A stretch of DNA of 64,000 bases. It comes from Clostridium sp. 1001271st1 H5. GTDB lineage: Bacteria; Bacillota; Clostridia; Lachnospirales; Lachnospiraceae. The stretch is taken from assembly GCF_005845215.1 (NCBI RefSeq), contig NZ_SPHO01000012.1:124001-188000 (forward strand), written 5' to 3'. This document shows, one piece after another, positions 54,013-62,733 of this stretch. The notes under the pieces are model-generated. The model saw only the letters and a list, made by a program, of their open reading frames with translations. It had not been told where the DNA came from and did no database searches. The position numbers were made by a program, and so were the translations under genes. Each line of letters starts with the position of its first letter. Position 1 is the stretch's first letter.

Positions 54013-55677
54013 GTGGAATATCTGGAAGAATACAAAAAATGGCTGGAAGCCCCTTATGTTGATGAGGAAACTAAAAAGGAACTTCGGGCTATATCGGGCG
54101 ACCTGGATGAGCTGGAAAGCCGGTTTGGAAAAAGAATGAAGTTTGGCACCGGCGGCCTCCGCGGAAAAATGGGGGCAGGGACCAACCGGATGAACCTTTA
54201 TACGGTGAGAATGGCTACACAGGGTTTGGCTGAATATATAAAGAAGCAAGGCGCGGCAGGGAAGGGCGTGGCGGTTTCATATGATTCCAGGCATGGTTCA
54301 AAGGACTTCAGCCGCGAGGCAGCCCTGTGCCTGAATGCCAATGGGATTGTGACCTATTGTTTTAATTCCCTGCGTCCCACGCCGGAACTTTCCTTTGCGG
54401 TAAGAAGACTGGGCTGTATTGCAGGAATCATGATTACAGCCAGCCATAATGGGGCAGAGTATAATGGGTATAAGGTCTACTGGCAGGACGGCGCACAGAT
54501 TACAGCCCCCAGGGACATGGATATAATGCAGGAAATCGAAAAGATACAGGATTGCAGGTATGCAAAGACCATGGAGCTTGAGACTGCCCGGAAGGCTGGA
54601 TTGTACTGTGAAATCAAGGAGGAAGTGGAACAGGATTATTTCAGGGAAATAAAAAGGCTCAGCCTGCATCCTGAATCCATTGAGTTAATGGCAAATCAGT
54701 TTAAAATCGTATATACACCCTTACATGGCACCGGTCTGAAGCCGATGACCCGGCTTTTAAAAGATATGGGGTTCCATATGGTCTATGTTACAGAGGAACA
54801 GGCTGAACCGGATGGAGACTTTCCCACTGTTGCATTTCCAAATCCAGAGGTACCGGATGTGTTTTCAATGTCTCTGTCATTGGCCAAGAAAGTAAATGCA
54901 GACCTGGTGCTGGCAACAGATCCTGATGCAGACCGTCTTGGGGCTTATGTAAAAGAATATGAGAGCGGAAGTTATTATGCCCTGGACGGAAATATGACTG
55001 GCATCCTCCTATGTGATTATATACTGAACCAGAAGAAGAGGCTGGGTATCCTGCCGAAACATGGCGCGGTTGTGAAAACAATAGTCACTACCAATATGGT
55101 CATTCCTTTAGCAAAAGAATACGGTGTGGACGTGATTGAAGTGCTGACGGGTTTTAAATATATTGGAGAGAAGATTCAGGAATTCCATGAGAAAGGGAGC
55201 CATACCTTTATATTTGGATTCGAGGAAAGCTTTGGATGTCTGACCGGAACCTATGCCAGGGATAAGGATGGTATCGGAGCAGCAGCGCTTTTGTGTGAGG
55301 CAGCAGCGTACTACAGGCAGCAGGGCAGTTCACTGTGGAAACGCCTGATGGAATTATACAAAAAATATGGACATTATCAGAGCTGCCTCCGGACAGAGGT
55401 GAAAGAAGGCGCGGATGGTTCGAGAGAGATTGGGTTGATGATGGCTGGTTTGCGTGAACATCCCCCTAGGACCATGAATGGCAGGCGTGTAAGAAAGATG
55501 CGGGATTATCTTGCAGGAAACATTTTGGACTGCAGGACAGGAACATGGCACAGATTGGGGGATGGTATTCCCAGGTCGGATGTGTTATACTTTGAACTGG
55601 ATGACGATGCATGGTGTTGCGTGCGTCCATCAGGGACAGAGCCCAAGATTAAATATTATTATGAGGAACGATTATAA
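54013..55677 (+). CDS. Phosphoglucomutase/phosphomannomutase
   Basis: A 554-residue alpha-D-phosphohexomutase that converts hexose 1-phosphate to 6-phosphate. It has FGTGGLRGKMGAGTNRMN at the N-terminus, the phosphoserine loop ITASHNGAEYNGYK (Ser144), the metal loop ATDPDADRLGAY, the sugar loop FGFEESFGCLTGTYARDKDG and the phosphate loop RPSGTEPKIKYY. GTG at 54013 behind GGAG is preferred; the frame extends back into the GH130 gene without a ribosome site. As last gene of the LacI-controlled operon it would move GH130 product into glycolysis. Confidence 0.95.
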   Translation: MEYLEEYKKWLEAPYVDEETKKELRAISGDLDELESRFGKRMKFGTGGLRGKMGAGTNRMNLYTVRMATQGLAEYIKKQGAAGKGVAVSYDSRHGSKDFSREAALCLNANGIVTYCFNSLRPTPELSFAVRRLGCIAGIMITASHNGAEYNGYKVYWQDGAQITAPRDMDIMQEIEKIQDCRYAKTMELETARKAGLYCEIKEEVEQDYFREIKRLSLHPESIELMANQFKIVYTPLHGTGLKPMTRLLKDMGFHMVYVTEEQAEPDGDFPTVAFPNPEVPDVFSMSLSLAKKVNADLVLATDPDADRLGAYVKEYESGSYYALDGNMTGILLCDYILNQKKRLGILPKHGAVVKTIVTTNMVIPLAKEYGVDVIEVLTGFKYIGEKIQEFHEKGSHTFIFGFEESFGCLTGTYARDKDGIGAAALLCEAAAYYRQQGSSLWKRLMELYKKYGHYQSCLRTEVKEGADGSREIGLMMAGLREHPPRTMNGRRVRKMRDYLAGNILDCRTGTWHRLGDGIPRSDVLYFELDDDAWCCVRPSGTEPKIKYYYEERL

Positions 55678-55721
55678 AATAGATTCTTTGTTCTGTCTGT
55701 TGTATAGAGGCAGCCATGGTG

Positions 55722-55757
55722 ATACACCAGCTATTATAAGCTGGTGTATTTAAATTT
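55722..55757 (+). terminator. Terminator after the phosphohexomutase gene
   Basis: ATACACCAGCT (55722-55732) pairs perfectly with AGCTGGTGTAT (55739-55749), followed by TTTAAATTT. Confidence 0.88.
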
Positions 55758-55787
55758 GTATCCAGGGGGAAATTAGAGAAAAAACAG

Positions 55788-55816
55788 TTGCATTTAAAAT
55801 AAAAATATGTTAATAT
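55788..55816 (+). promoter_or_regulatory. Promoter for the ACT-protein/hom operon
   Basis: TTGCAT (55788-55793) and TAATAT (55811-55816), 17 bases apart, lie about 65 bases before the ACT protein gene. Confidence 0.6.
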
Positions 55817-55882
55817 CTTCCTCATGAGCACAGATGTATTTCCAATGCGGACATACGCGCAGACCTACGAAAGGATTGGACA

Positions 55883-56326
55883 ATGGAAGACAAAAGCAAA
55901 TACTTTGTGGTAAAGCAGAAAGCAGTGCCTGAGGTTCTTTTGAAGGTTGTGGAGGCCAAGAAGCTTCTGGAGACAGAACGGGCCATTACGGTGCAGGAAG
56001 CCACGGACAAGGTGGGAATCAGCCGGAGTTCTTTTTACAAGTACAAGGATGACATATTTCCCTTCTATGACAACACCAAGGGAAAGACCATCACCCTGGT
56101 GGTGCAGATGGACGATGAACAGGGGCTGCTCAGCGATTTGCTTCATGTGGTAGCCGTGTACAGGGCCAATATCCTGACCATCCACCAGAGCATCCCGGTC
56201 AACGGCGTGGCTACGCTTACGCTGAGCGTGGAGGTAAGGGAGAATACAGGCAATGTATCCAGCATGATAGAGGAACTGGAAGTACTGGACGGAATCCATT
56301 ACGTCAAGATACTTGCCAGGGAGTGA
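55883..56326 (+). CDS. ACT-domain protein, UPF0735/PheB-like
   Basis: A 147-residue cytoplasmic protein with a helix-turn-helix-like N-terminal part (ERAITVQEATDKVGISRSSFYKYKDDIFPF, shown by KVGISRSSFYKYKDD near 42-56) and a C-terminal ACT domain (TITLVVQMDDEQGLLSDLLHV, ILTIHQSIPVNGVATLTLSVEV). This is the UPF0735/PheB family; in Bacillus a member next to hom acts in threonine-pathway control. It precedes hom by 56 bases here, supporting an amino-acid-responsive regulator of homoserine synthesis. Confidence 0.88.
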   Translation: MEDKSKYFVVKQKAVPEVLLKVVEAKKLLETERAITVQEATDKVGISRSSFYKYKDDIFPFYDNTKGKTITLVVQMDDEQGLLSDLLHVVAVYRANILTIHQSIPVNGVATLTLSVEVRENTGNVSSMIEELEVLDGIHYVKILARE

Positions 56327-56382
56327 TGGCGGGGCGTGCCGTTTGATGTCAGAGGAGAATAAAACACAGGGAGCGGAAGATT

Positions 56383-57624
56383 ATGATTAAGACAGCAGTT
56401 ATGGGGTATGGTACCATTGGTTCCGGCGTGGCGGAGATACTTGACAAGAACAAGGATGTAATCGCGGTCCAGGCAGGGCAGGAAGTGGAGTTAAAGTATG
56501 TACTGGATTTAAGGGAATTCCCGGACAGTCCGGTGGCTGATAAGATTGTTCATGATTTCAAGGTGATTGAGCAGGACGAGGAAGTGAAGATTGTAGTGGA
56601 GACCATGGGCGGTCTGAATCCTGCCTATCCTTTTGTGAAGGCCTGCCTGATGGCGGGCAAGCATGTGGTCACCTCCAATAAGGCGCTGGTGGCTGCCCAT
56701 GGTACGGAGCTTCTGGCCATTGCCAGGAAGAAACATGTGAATTTCTTCTTTGAGGCCAGCGTGGGCGGGGGCATCCCCATTATCCGTCCTCTTTACCGCT
56801 GCCTCATGGGAGAGCGAATTGAGGAAATTACAGGCATCCTAAACGGAACCACCAACTTTATCCTGACCAAGATGGATAAAGAGGGAGAATCCTTTGAGAA
56901 TGCCCTCAAGGAAGCCCAGAACCTGGGATATGCGGAGCGCAATCCGGAGGCGGATGTGGAAGGTCACGATACCTGCCGCAAGATTGCCATCCTTACGGCC
57001 ATGGCCACTGGGAAAGAAGTGAATTATGAGGATATCCACACCGAGGGCATCACGCGGATTACGGATATTGACTTTAAATATGCGGAGAAGATGGGGACAT
57101 CGGTGAAGCTGTTCGGAACCAGCCGTATAAAGGACGGCAAGGTGCTGGCCTATGTGGCTCCTGTGATGATTAATAAGGCCAGCCCCCTGTACTCGGTAAA
57201 CGATGTATTCAACGGCATTTTAGTGAAGGGCAATATGCTGGGCACCTCCATGTTCTATGGAAGCGGCGCAGGAAAGCTGCCCACAGGAAGCGCCGTGGTG
57301 GCTGATATCATCGAAGCGGCCCAGAACCTTAAAAAGAACGTGCCCATGGGCTGGTCAGATGAAAAACAGACCATTGAGTCCATGGACCAGGCCCAGTTCC
57401 GGTACTTTGTCAGGGTGGCGGGCTCCTACCGCAATAAGGAGCAGGATGTAAAGAGTGCCTTTGGCCAGGTGGAGGTAATTGAACTCTACGGAATGGATGA
57501 ATTTGCCTTCCTCACTGCCCAGATGACAGAGGGGGAATTCAAGAAAGGGGCTGTTTCCTATGACGCCAGGGAACAGGAACGGTCTGAATACGGTATCAAA
57601 CAGATGATACGCGCGGTGCTGTAG
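56383..57624 (+). CDS. hom: Homoserine dehydrogenase
   Basis: Hom reduces aspartate semialdehyde to homoserine, the branch leading to threonine and methionine. The 413-residue enzyme has the NAD(P) motif MGYGTIGSGVAEIL, SNKALVAAHG, the catalytic region EASVGGGIPIIRPL, NGTTNFILTKMD and ADVEGHDTCRKIAIL in order. The last 90 residues (FRYFVRVAGSYRNKEQDV on) occupy the place of the regulatory ACT domain but lack the usual DKPGVLA-type ligand loop. It is co-transcribed with the ACT protein upstream, which may supply regulation in trans. Confidence 0.95.
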   Translation: MIKTAVMGYGTIGSGVAEILDKNKDVIAVQAGQEVELKYVLDLREFPDSPVADKIVHDFKVIEQDEEVKIVVETMGGLNPAYPFVKACLMAGKHVVTSNKALVAAHGTELLAIARKKHVNFFFEASVGGGIPIIRPLYRCLMGERIEEITGILNGTTNFILTKMDKEGESFENALKEAQNLGYAERNPEADVEGHDTCRKIAILTAMATGKEVNYEDIHTEGITRITDIDFKYAEKMGTSVKLFGTSRIKDGKVLAYVAPVMINKASPLYSVNDVFNGILVKGNMLGTSMFYGSGAGKLPTGSAVVADIIEAAQNLKKNVPMGWSDEKQTIESMDQAQFRYFVRVAGSYRNKEQDVKSAFGQVEVIELYGMDEFAFLTAQMTEGEFKKGAVSYDAREQERSEYGIKQMIRAVL

Positions 57625-57627
57625 CAT

Positions 57628-57993
57628 ATGGCATCCATCATAAGCCGGATTACCGGAGAAATTATAAGGCAGGGATTTCCCTGCCTGTTTCATCTTTTAA
57701 CGGGGCTTTACTGCCCTGGCTGCGGCGGCACCAGAGCCCTCCGGGCGCTGCTGTCAGGCAATCTGCCCCTGAGCATCCGGTACCATCCCCTGGTTGCCTA
57801 TATGGCAGTGGTGCTGGCGGCCGAACTGGCGAGCTTTGCGGTGTCCAGGGCAGCAAAAAACCCCAGATATTATCTGGGGCATGAGAAACTGCTGGTTTAC
57901 ATCGGGGCAGCCATTGTGCTGGTCAACTGGGCGTATAAAAATTATATGCTGGTGGTAAGAGGCGTGGACCTGCTTCCTCTCTGGCCGCGCTGA
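57628..57993 (+). CDS. DUF2752 family membrane protein
   Basis: A 121-residue membrane protein with the family motif LYCPGCGGTRALRALLSGN near residues 27-45 and two or three hydrophobic segments after it. It starts three bases after the hom stop, so it is probably co-transcribed. DUF2752 proteins have no established function; the paired cysteines in CPGCGGTR suggest metal or redox chemistry at the membrane, which is inference. Confidence 0.88.
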   Translation: MASIISRITGEIIRQGFPCLFHLLTGLYCPGCGGTRALRALLSGNLPLSIRYHPLVAYMAVVLAAELASFAVSRAAKNPRYYLGHEKLLVYIGAAIVLVNWAYKNYMLVVRGVDLLPLWPR

Positions 57994-58011
57994 CCCGTAC
58001 CGGGAACTGCA

Positions 58012-58467
58012 TCAGAACCAAAGGAATCCCGTGGTCCTGGGCAGCTGCATCTGCTGGTTCAGCTGCTCCTGAAGCCGGTTGATAAACTCATTAATCTGGG
58101 GGCCGGTCACCGGGTCGCTGAGGGCCTCATAGTAGCAGGCCAGGGCATAGAAAAAGAAAAATGTCAGGGATATGGCAATTGCGCTTAATACCAGCCCTGC
58201 AATGGCCCTTGCATTAAAGGATTTCCTGGGTCTTATGTCGGCGTTCCGGGCCATGAGGGCAAGGATGATGCCGATGACGCCGCAGACAAGGCCGGTGGGC
58301 ATGGCGGTCTGGTTATAGGCCAGGGACATGGGCAGATAAAAAAGACTGCACACAATTCCGATGATGCCTGCTATCATGGAACAGGTGGCCAGGCGTTCGG
58401 AGGATGTGAAGTTCTTTCCCTGGTTGTTTGAAGGTGATTTCTGGTTATTATGAGTATCATTCATCAT
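58012..58467 (-). CDS. DUF4190-like small membrane protein
   Basis: A 151-residue protein with an Asn/Gln/Ser-rich cytoplasmic start (NDTHNNQKSPSNNQGKN) and three hydrophobic segments: CSMIAGIIGIVCSLFYLPMSL, PTGLVCGVIGIILALMA and AIAGLVLSAIAISLTFFFFYAL. The spacing and the short basic loop (RPRKSFNARA) resemble DUF4190 proteins, whose function is unknown. The ATG at 58467 (or 58464) is preferred over the frame start at 58515, based on a weak AAAGG site. Convergent with the DUF2752 gene. Confidence 0.75.
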   Translation of the reverse strand: MMNDTHNNQKSPSNNQGKNFTSSERLATCSMIAGIIGIVCSLFYLPMSLAYNQTAMPTGLVCGVIGIILALMARNADIRPRKSFNARAIAGLVLSAIAISLTFFFFYALACYYEALSDPVTGPQINEFINRLQEQLNQQMQLPRTTGFLWF

Positions 58468-58594
58468 TCTGAATAAGAACCTTTCTTTTGTCAGGCGCAG
58501 CTGGTGCCGTGCCAAAATATTGTGACTGCTATCCTGGCTATTTTATCACGAAATACCGGCACTGTCCAGATGAAGACGCTTTCCATATGGGGGG

Positions 58595-58636
58595 AACTTT
58601 CTGCAACGGGAACTTTCCGCAGGGCGAACTTTCTGC
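58595..58636 (+). repeat. Three direct repeats, 16-base period, before the tex promoter
   Basis: AACTTTCTGC (58595-58604), AACTTTCCGC (58611-58620) and AACTTTCTGC (58627-58636) recur exactly every 16 bases, ending six bases before the -35 element. A partial copy AACTT continues at 58640. Confidence 0.85.
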
Positions 58637-58642
58637 CAGAAC

Positions 58643-58671
58643 TTGCATAAGCGGTTGGGATGCACTATAAT
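58643..58671 (+). promoter_or_regulatory. Promoter for tex
   Basis: TTGCAT (58643-58648) and TATAAT (58666-58671) are 17 bases apart, 38 bases upstream of the gene. Confidence 0.82.
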
Positions 58672-58709
58672 ATAACAGTTAGCTAGATTACAGATATGCG
58701 AGGTTTACC

Positions 58710-60857
58710 ATGGATATTATTAAAAAACTGGCGGAAGAGCTGAGCATCGGACGCCATCAGGCGGAAGCAGCCGTCAAACTCATTGATGAGGGAAATACCA
58801 TTCCGTTTATTGCCAGATACCGGAAGGAGGCCACGGGCTCCTTAAATGACGAGGTTCTGCGTAATCTGGACGAGCGGTTAAAATACCTGCGCAACCTGGA
58901 GGACCGCAAGAGCCAGGTTATTGCTTCCATTGCGGAGCAGGAAAAGCTGACTCCGGAGCTGGAGCTTAAGATAAGGGAAGCCCAGACCCTGGTGGCGGTG
59001 GAGGACCTTTACCGTCCCTATAAGCCAAAGCGCCGGACCAGGGCCATGATTGCCAAGGAAAAGGGGCTGGAGCCCCTGGCGGACCTTATCAGCATGCAGA
59101 TGACAGGGGAGCCTGTTGAGAAGGCTGCAGTCGGTTTTGTGTCAGAGGAAAAGGGCGTGGCCAGTCCGGAGGAGGCCATCCAGGGCGCCAGGGATATACT
59201 GGCGGAGCGGATTTCCGACAATGCGGCTTTCCGTACCTATATCAGGAACATAACCATGAACAAGGGCGTCATCCAGTCATCTGCCAAGGACGAGAAGGCT
59301 CAGTCTGTCTACGAGATGTATTATAATTATGAGGAGCCGGTAAAGAAGGCTGCGGGGCACCGCATCCTGGCCCTGAACCGCGGGGAGAATGAAAAGATTC
59401 TGACCGTGAAGATTCTGGCTCCGGAGGAGCAGATTCTGGGGTATCTGGAAAAACAGACCATTGTCCGGGACAATCCATATACCGCGCCAATCCTTAAGGA
59501 GGCAGCGGCGGACAGCTACAGCCGTCTCATCGGCCCGTCCATTGAACGGGAAATCAGGAACGATTTGACGGAAAAGGCAGAGGAAGGCGCTATCAAGGTG
59601 TTTGGAAAGAACCTGGAACAGCTTCTGATGCAGCCTCCCATTGTGGGACGGGTGGTGCTGGGGTGGGATCCGGCCTTCCGCACCGGCTGCAAGCTGGCAG
59701 TGGTGGACAGCACGGGAAAGGTGCTGGATACAGTGGTCATTTACCCCACTGCGCCCCAGAACAAGGTGGAGGAATCCAAAAAAATACTGAAGGATTTTAT
59801 TAAGAAATATAACATTTCCCTCATATCCGTTGGAAACGGCACAGCGTCCAGGGAATCAGAGCAGATTATCGTGGATTTGCTGAAGGAAATCAGGGAGCAG
59901 GTGCAGTATGTAATTGTAAACGAAGCAGGCGCATCCGTGTATTCCGCCAGCAAGCTGGCCACCGAGGAGTTCCCGGCCTTTGACGTGGGCCAGAGAAGCG
60001 CGGTATCCATTGCCAGACGTCTCCAGGACCCGCTGTCTGAGCTGGTCAAGATTGACCCCAAGTCCATCGGCGTGGGCCAGTACCAGCATGACATGAACCA
60101 GAAACGTCTGGGAGAGGCGCTGGAAGGCGTGGTGGAGGACTGCGTGAACAAGGTAGGCGTGGACCTGAACACGGCCTCGGCCTCCCTTCTGGAATATGTG
60201 TCCGGCATCAACAAGACCCTGGCCAGGAACATTGTGGCCTACAGGGAAGAAAACGGCGCCTTTAAGAGCAGGAAGCAGCTGTTAAAGGTGGCAAAGCTGG
60301 GTCCCAAGGCATTTGAGCAGTGTGCGGGCTTTATGCGCATAACAGGGGGGGAGAATCCCCTGGACGGCACAAGCGTCCATCCGGAGAGCTATGAAGCAGC
60401 CGGGAAGCTTCTGGAAAAGCTGGGGTATAAGCCTGAGGAGCTGTCCCGGGGAGGACTGCTGGGAATCAGCAGGAAGATAAAGGACTACAGGCGGACGGCA
60501 GAGGCCCTGGGCATAGGGGAGATTACCCTGCGGGATATTGCGGGAGAGCTGGAAAAGCCTGCCAGGGACCCCAGGGATGAGATGCCAAGGCCCATTCTCA
60601 GAAGCGATATCCTGGAAATGAAGGATTTGGAGCCGGGAATGGTGTTAAAGGGAACTGTGCGCAATGTCATTGATTTTGGCGCGTTTGTGGATATCGGCGT
60701 CCACCAGGACGGTCTGGTACATATTTCCCAGATGACGGACAAGTACATCAAGCATCCGCTGGAGGCGGTCAGCGTGGGGGATATTGTGGATGTGAAGATT
60801 TTGAGCGTGGATTTGGCCAAGAAGAGGATTTCACTGACCATGAAGGGCGTAAAGTAA
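58710..60857 (+). CDS. tex: Tex-family RNA-binding transcription accessory protein
   Basis: Tex is a multi-domain nucleic-acid-binding protein related to eukaryotic Spt6. The 715-residue product has the helical N-terminal domain (GRHQAEAAVKLIDEGNTIPFIARYRKE, in part DEGNTIPFIARYRKE), a YqgF-like fold (VVLGWDPAFRTGCKLAVVD), helix-hairpin-helix motifs (LNTASASLLEYVSGINKTLA, VAKLGPKAFEQCAGFM) and a C-terminal S1 domain (VLKGTVRNVIDFGAFVDIGV). All domains are complete. It has its own promoter, and tsaE follows 18 bases later. Confidence 0.96.
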   Translation: MDIIKKLAEELSIGRHQAEAAVKLIDEGNTIPFIARYRKEATGSLNDEVLRNLDERLKYLRNLEDRKSQVIASIAEQEKLTPELELKIREAQTLVAVEDLYRPYKPKRRTRAMIAKEKGLEPLADLISMQMTGEPVEKAAVGFVSEEKGVASPEEAIQGARDILAERISDNAAFRTYIRNITMNKGVIQSSAKDEKAQSVYEMYYNYEEPVKKAAGHRILALNRGENEKILTVKILAPEEQILGYLEKQTIVRDNPYTAPILKEAAADSYSRLIGPSIEREIRNDLTEKAEEGAIKVFGKNLEQLLMQPPIVGRVVLGWDPAFRTGCKLAVVDSTGKVLDTVVIYPTAPQNKVEESKKILKDFIKKYNISLISVGNGTASRESEQIIVDLLKEIREQVQYVIVNEAGASVYSASKLATEEFPAFDVGQRSAVSIARRLQDPLSELVKIDPKSIGVGQYQHDMNQKRLGEALEGVVEDCVNKVGVDLNTASASLLEYVSGINKTLARNIVAYREENGAFKSRKQLLKVAKLGPKAFEQCAGFMRITGGENPLDGTSVHPESYEAAGKLLEKLGYKPEELSRGGLLGISRKIKDYRRTAEALGIGEITLRDIAGELEKPARDPRDEMPRPILRSDILEMKDLEPGMVLKGTVRNVIDFGAFVDIGVHQDGLVHISQMTDKYIKHPLEAVSVGDIVDVKILSVDLAKKRISLTMKGVK

Positions 60858-60875
60858 GGATGAAAGAGGTAGGAA

Positions 60876-61304
60876 ATGGTAATCGAGACGCGGAAACCGG
60901 AAGAAACATATGAGCTGGGGAAAAAGATGGGCAGGGAGGCAAAGCCGGGCCAGATAATCTGTCTGAGCGGTGATTTGGGCGTGGGAAAGACTGTGTTTAC
61001 CCAGGGATTTGCAGCAGGCCTGGGCATAGAGGGACCGGTGAACAGTCCCACCTTTACCATTCTGCAGCAGTATGAGGATGGCCGTCTTCCGCTGTACCAT
61101 TTTGACGTGTACCGCATCGGCGACGTAAGCGAGATGGATGAAATCGGTTATGAGGACTGTTTCTTCGGGGGCGGCGTGTGCCTGATTGAGTGGCCCGGCC
61201 TGATTGAGGAGATACTGCCTGAGAAGGCGGTCTGGGTGACCATTGAAAAGGATTTGGAAAAGGGATTTGATTACAGGCGCATTCATGTGGAGGATAGAGG
61301 ATGA
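60876..61304 (+). CDS. tsaE: tRNA threonylcarbamoyladenosine biosynthesis ATPase TsaE
   Basis: TsaE is the P-loop ATPase that resets the TsaB-TsaD complex making t6A37 in tRNA. The 142-residue protein has Walker A GDLGVGKTVFTQGFA near residues 31-45, the switch region NSPTFTILQQYEDG and HFDVYRIGDVSEMDEIG. The ATG follows GAGGTAGGAA. Its last codons overlap the tsaB start by four bases (ATGA), implying coupled synthesis with its partner. Confidence 0.96.
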   Translation: MVIETRKPEETYELGKKMGREAKPGQIICLSGDLGVGKTVFTQGFAAGLGIEGPVNSPTFTILQQYEDGRLPLYHFDVYRIGDVSEMDEIGYEDCFFGGGVCLIEWPGLIEEILPEKAVWVTIEKDLEKGFDYRRIHVEDRG

Positions 61305-62053
61305 GAGTACTGGGAATAGAGAGCTCGTCCCTGGTGGCCAGCGTGGCCCTGGTGACAGATGACATATTGACAGCAGAGTATACCGTGGATTTTAAAAAGA
61401 CCCATTCACAAACCCTGCTTCCTATGCTGGATGAGATTGTGAAGCTTCTGGAGCTGGACATGGATACCATTGATGCCATAGCAGTGGCCGGGGGACCGGG
61501 TTCCTTTACCGGGCTGCGCATAGGAGCCGCCACGGCCAAGGGCCTGGGACTGGCTCTAAAAAAGCCTCTGATTCATGTTCCCACTGTGGATGCCATGGCA
61601 TATAATATGTGGGGGGCAGAGGGGCTTATCTGCCCTGTTATGGATGCAAAGCGCAGCCAGGTCTATACGGGACTCTACCATACCCGGGACGGCCTGGAGG
61701 TGGTGATGGAGCAGCAGCCCATGGATATGCGGGAGCTGGCATGTCTTCTCAATGAAAAAGGGGAGCGGGTAATCTTCCTGGGGGACGGCGTGCCTGTATA
61801 TAAGGATATCATCATGGAAACCATGACATCGGCCTATGTATTTGCACCGGCCCAGATGAACCGGCAGAGGGCAGCTTCTGTGGCTGCCCTGGGAATGACT
61901 GCGCTTTTGGACGGGGGCAGGTATCACGGCGCCCGGGTTGTGACAGCGGCAGAGTTCACCCCGGATTATCTGAGAAAACCCCAGGCTGAGCGCCAGAGAG
62001 AGGCGGAGCAGTCTGCCGGAGGAGCTGCGGCAAAGCTTCCGGGAGATTATTGA
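61301..62053 (+). CDS. tsaB: tRNA threonylcarbamoyladenosine biosynthesis protein TsaB
   Basis: TsaB is the scaffold partner of TsaD in t6A synthesis. The 250-residue actin-like-fold protein starts MRVLGIESSSLVASVALVTD and has HSQTLLPMLDEIVKLL, the family motif AVAGGPGSFTGLRIGAATAKGL (in part GGPGSFTGLRIG) and PVMDAKRSQVYTGLY. It overlaps tsaE by four bases and is followed by rimI. The usual third member, tsaD, is not in the window. Confidence 0.96.
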   Translation: MRVLGIESSSLVASVALVTDDILTAEYTVDFKKTHSQTLLPMLDEIVKLLELDMDTIDAIAVAGGPGSFTGLRIGAATAKGLGLALKKPLIHVPTVDAMAYNMWGAEGLICPVMDAKRSQVYTGLYHTRDGLEVVMEQQPMDMRELACLLNEKGERVIFLGDGVPVYKDIIMETMTSAYVFAPAQMNRQRAASVAALGMTALLDGGRYHGARVVTAAEFTPDYLRKPQAERQREAEQSAGGAAAKLPGDY

Positions 62054-62148
62054 TAGCAGCCCTTTGGGCGGCGGGAGAGCAGGGCGCCTGAACGGCTGCA
62101 TCTGACGGGCCGTCTGAACGGCGGCTGTGACGGAAAGGAGCAGGGAAC

Positions 62149-62598
62149 ATGGAGCTGATTCGCGGAGTGCGCCCCATGACGGGCCAGGACATAGAGCAGG
62201 TGGCGGATTTGGAGCAGGTTTGTTTTTCCGAGAGCTGGTCGGAGAATCTGATTCGCATGGGCTTAGACAGCAGGCTGGACACGTATTTTGTCTATGTGGA
62301 CCACGGATACATCCTGGGCTATGCGGTTCTGCGGATTCTGGCGGATGAGGGGGAGATACAGCGGATTGGAGTATACCCCGATTACAGGCGCCAGGGTATC
62401 GCACGGAAACTCATGGATACCATGGTGACTTTTGCCAGGGCCAGAGGGGTCCGGGCCATTGCCCTGGAGGTCCGGGAGAGCAACCTGGGAGCCAGAAACC
62501 TGTATGATTCCTATGGTTTCCGGCCGGAGGCTGTCAGGAAGGGGTATTACCACAACCCGGCCGAGGATGCCATCATCATGTGGAACCGGACAATATGA
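62149..62598 (+). CDS. rimI: Ribosomal protein S18 alanine N-acetyltransferase
   Basis: A 149-residue GNAT-family acetyltransferase. The acetyl-CoA loop is RIGVYPDYRRQGIARKLMD, preceded by the strand YAVLRILADEGEIQ and followed by ALEVRESNLGARNLYDSYGF and AVRKGYYHNPAEDAIIM. The tsaE-tsaB-rimI order is widespread in Firmicutes and supports the RimI assignment over a generic GNAT. The ATG follows AAAGGAGCAGG. A strong terminator follows. Confidence 0.93.
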   Translation: MELIRGVRPMTGQDIEQVADLEQVCFSESWSENLIRMGLDSRLDTYFVYVDHGYILGYAVLRILADEGEIQRIGVYPDYRRQGIARKLMDTMVTFARARGVRAIALEVRESNLGARNLYDSYGFRPEAVRKGYYHNPAEDAIIMWNRTI

Positions 62599-62639
62599 AA
62601 GAATTACCACTTAAAATGTGAATATTTTATGTATATAAT

Positions 62640-62670
62640 GGAGAGGAACCAGACATTCCTCTCCTTTTTT
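62640..62670 (+). terminator. Terminator after rimI
   Basis: GGAGAGGAA (62640-62648) pairs perfectly with TTCCTCTCC (62656-62664), followed by six T residues. Confidence 0.92.
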
Positions 62671-62733
62671 CTTTAAGGGGAAGAGAAGGGAATGAATGAA
62701 AGGGTACGATGACAGAGAAAGGCGAGGGTTCAT

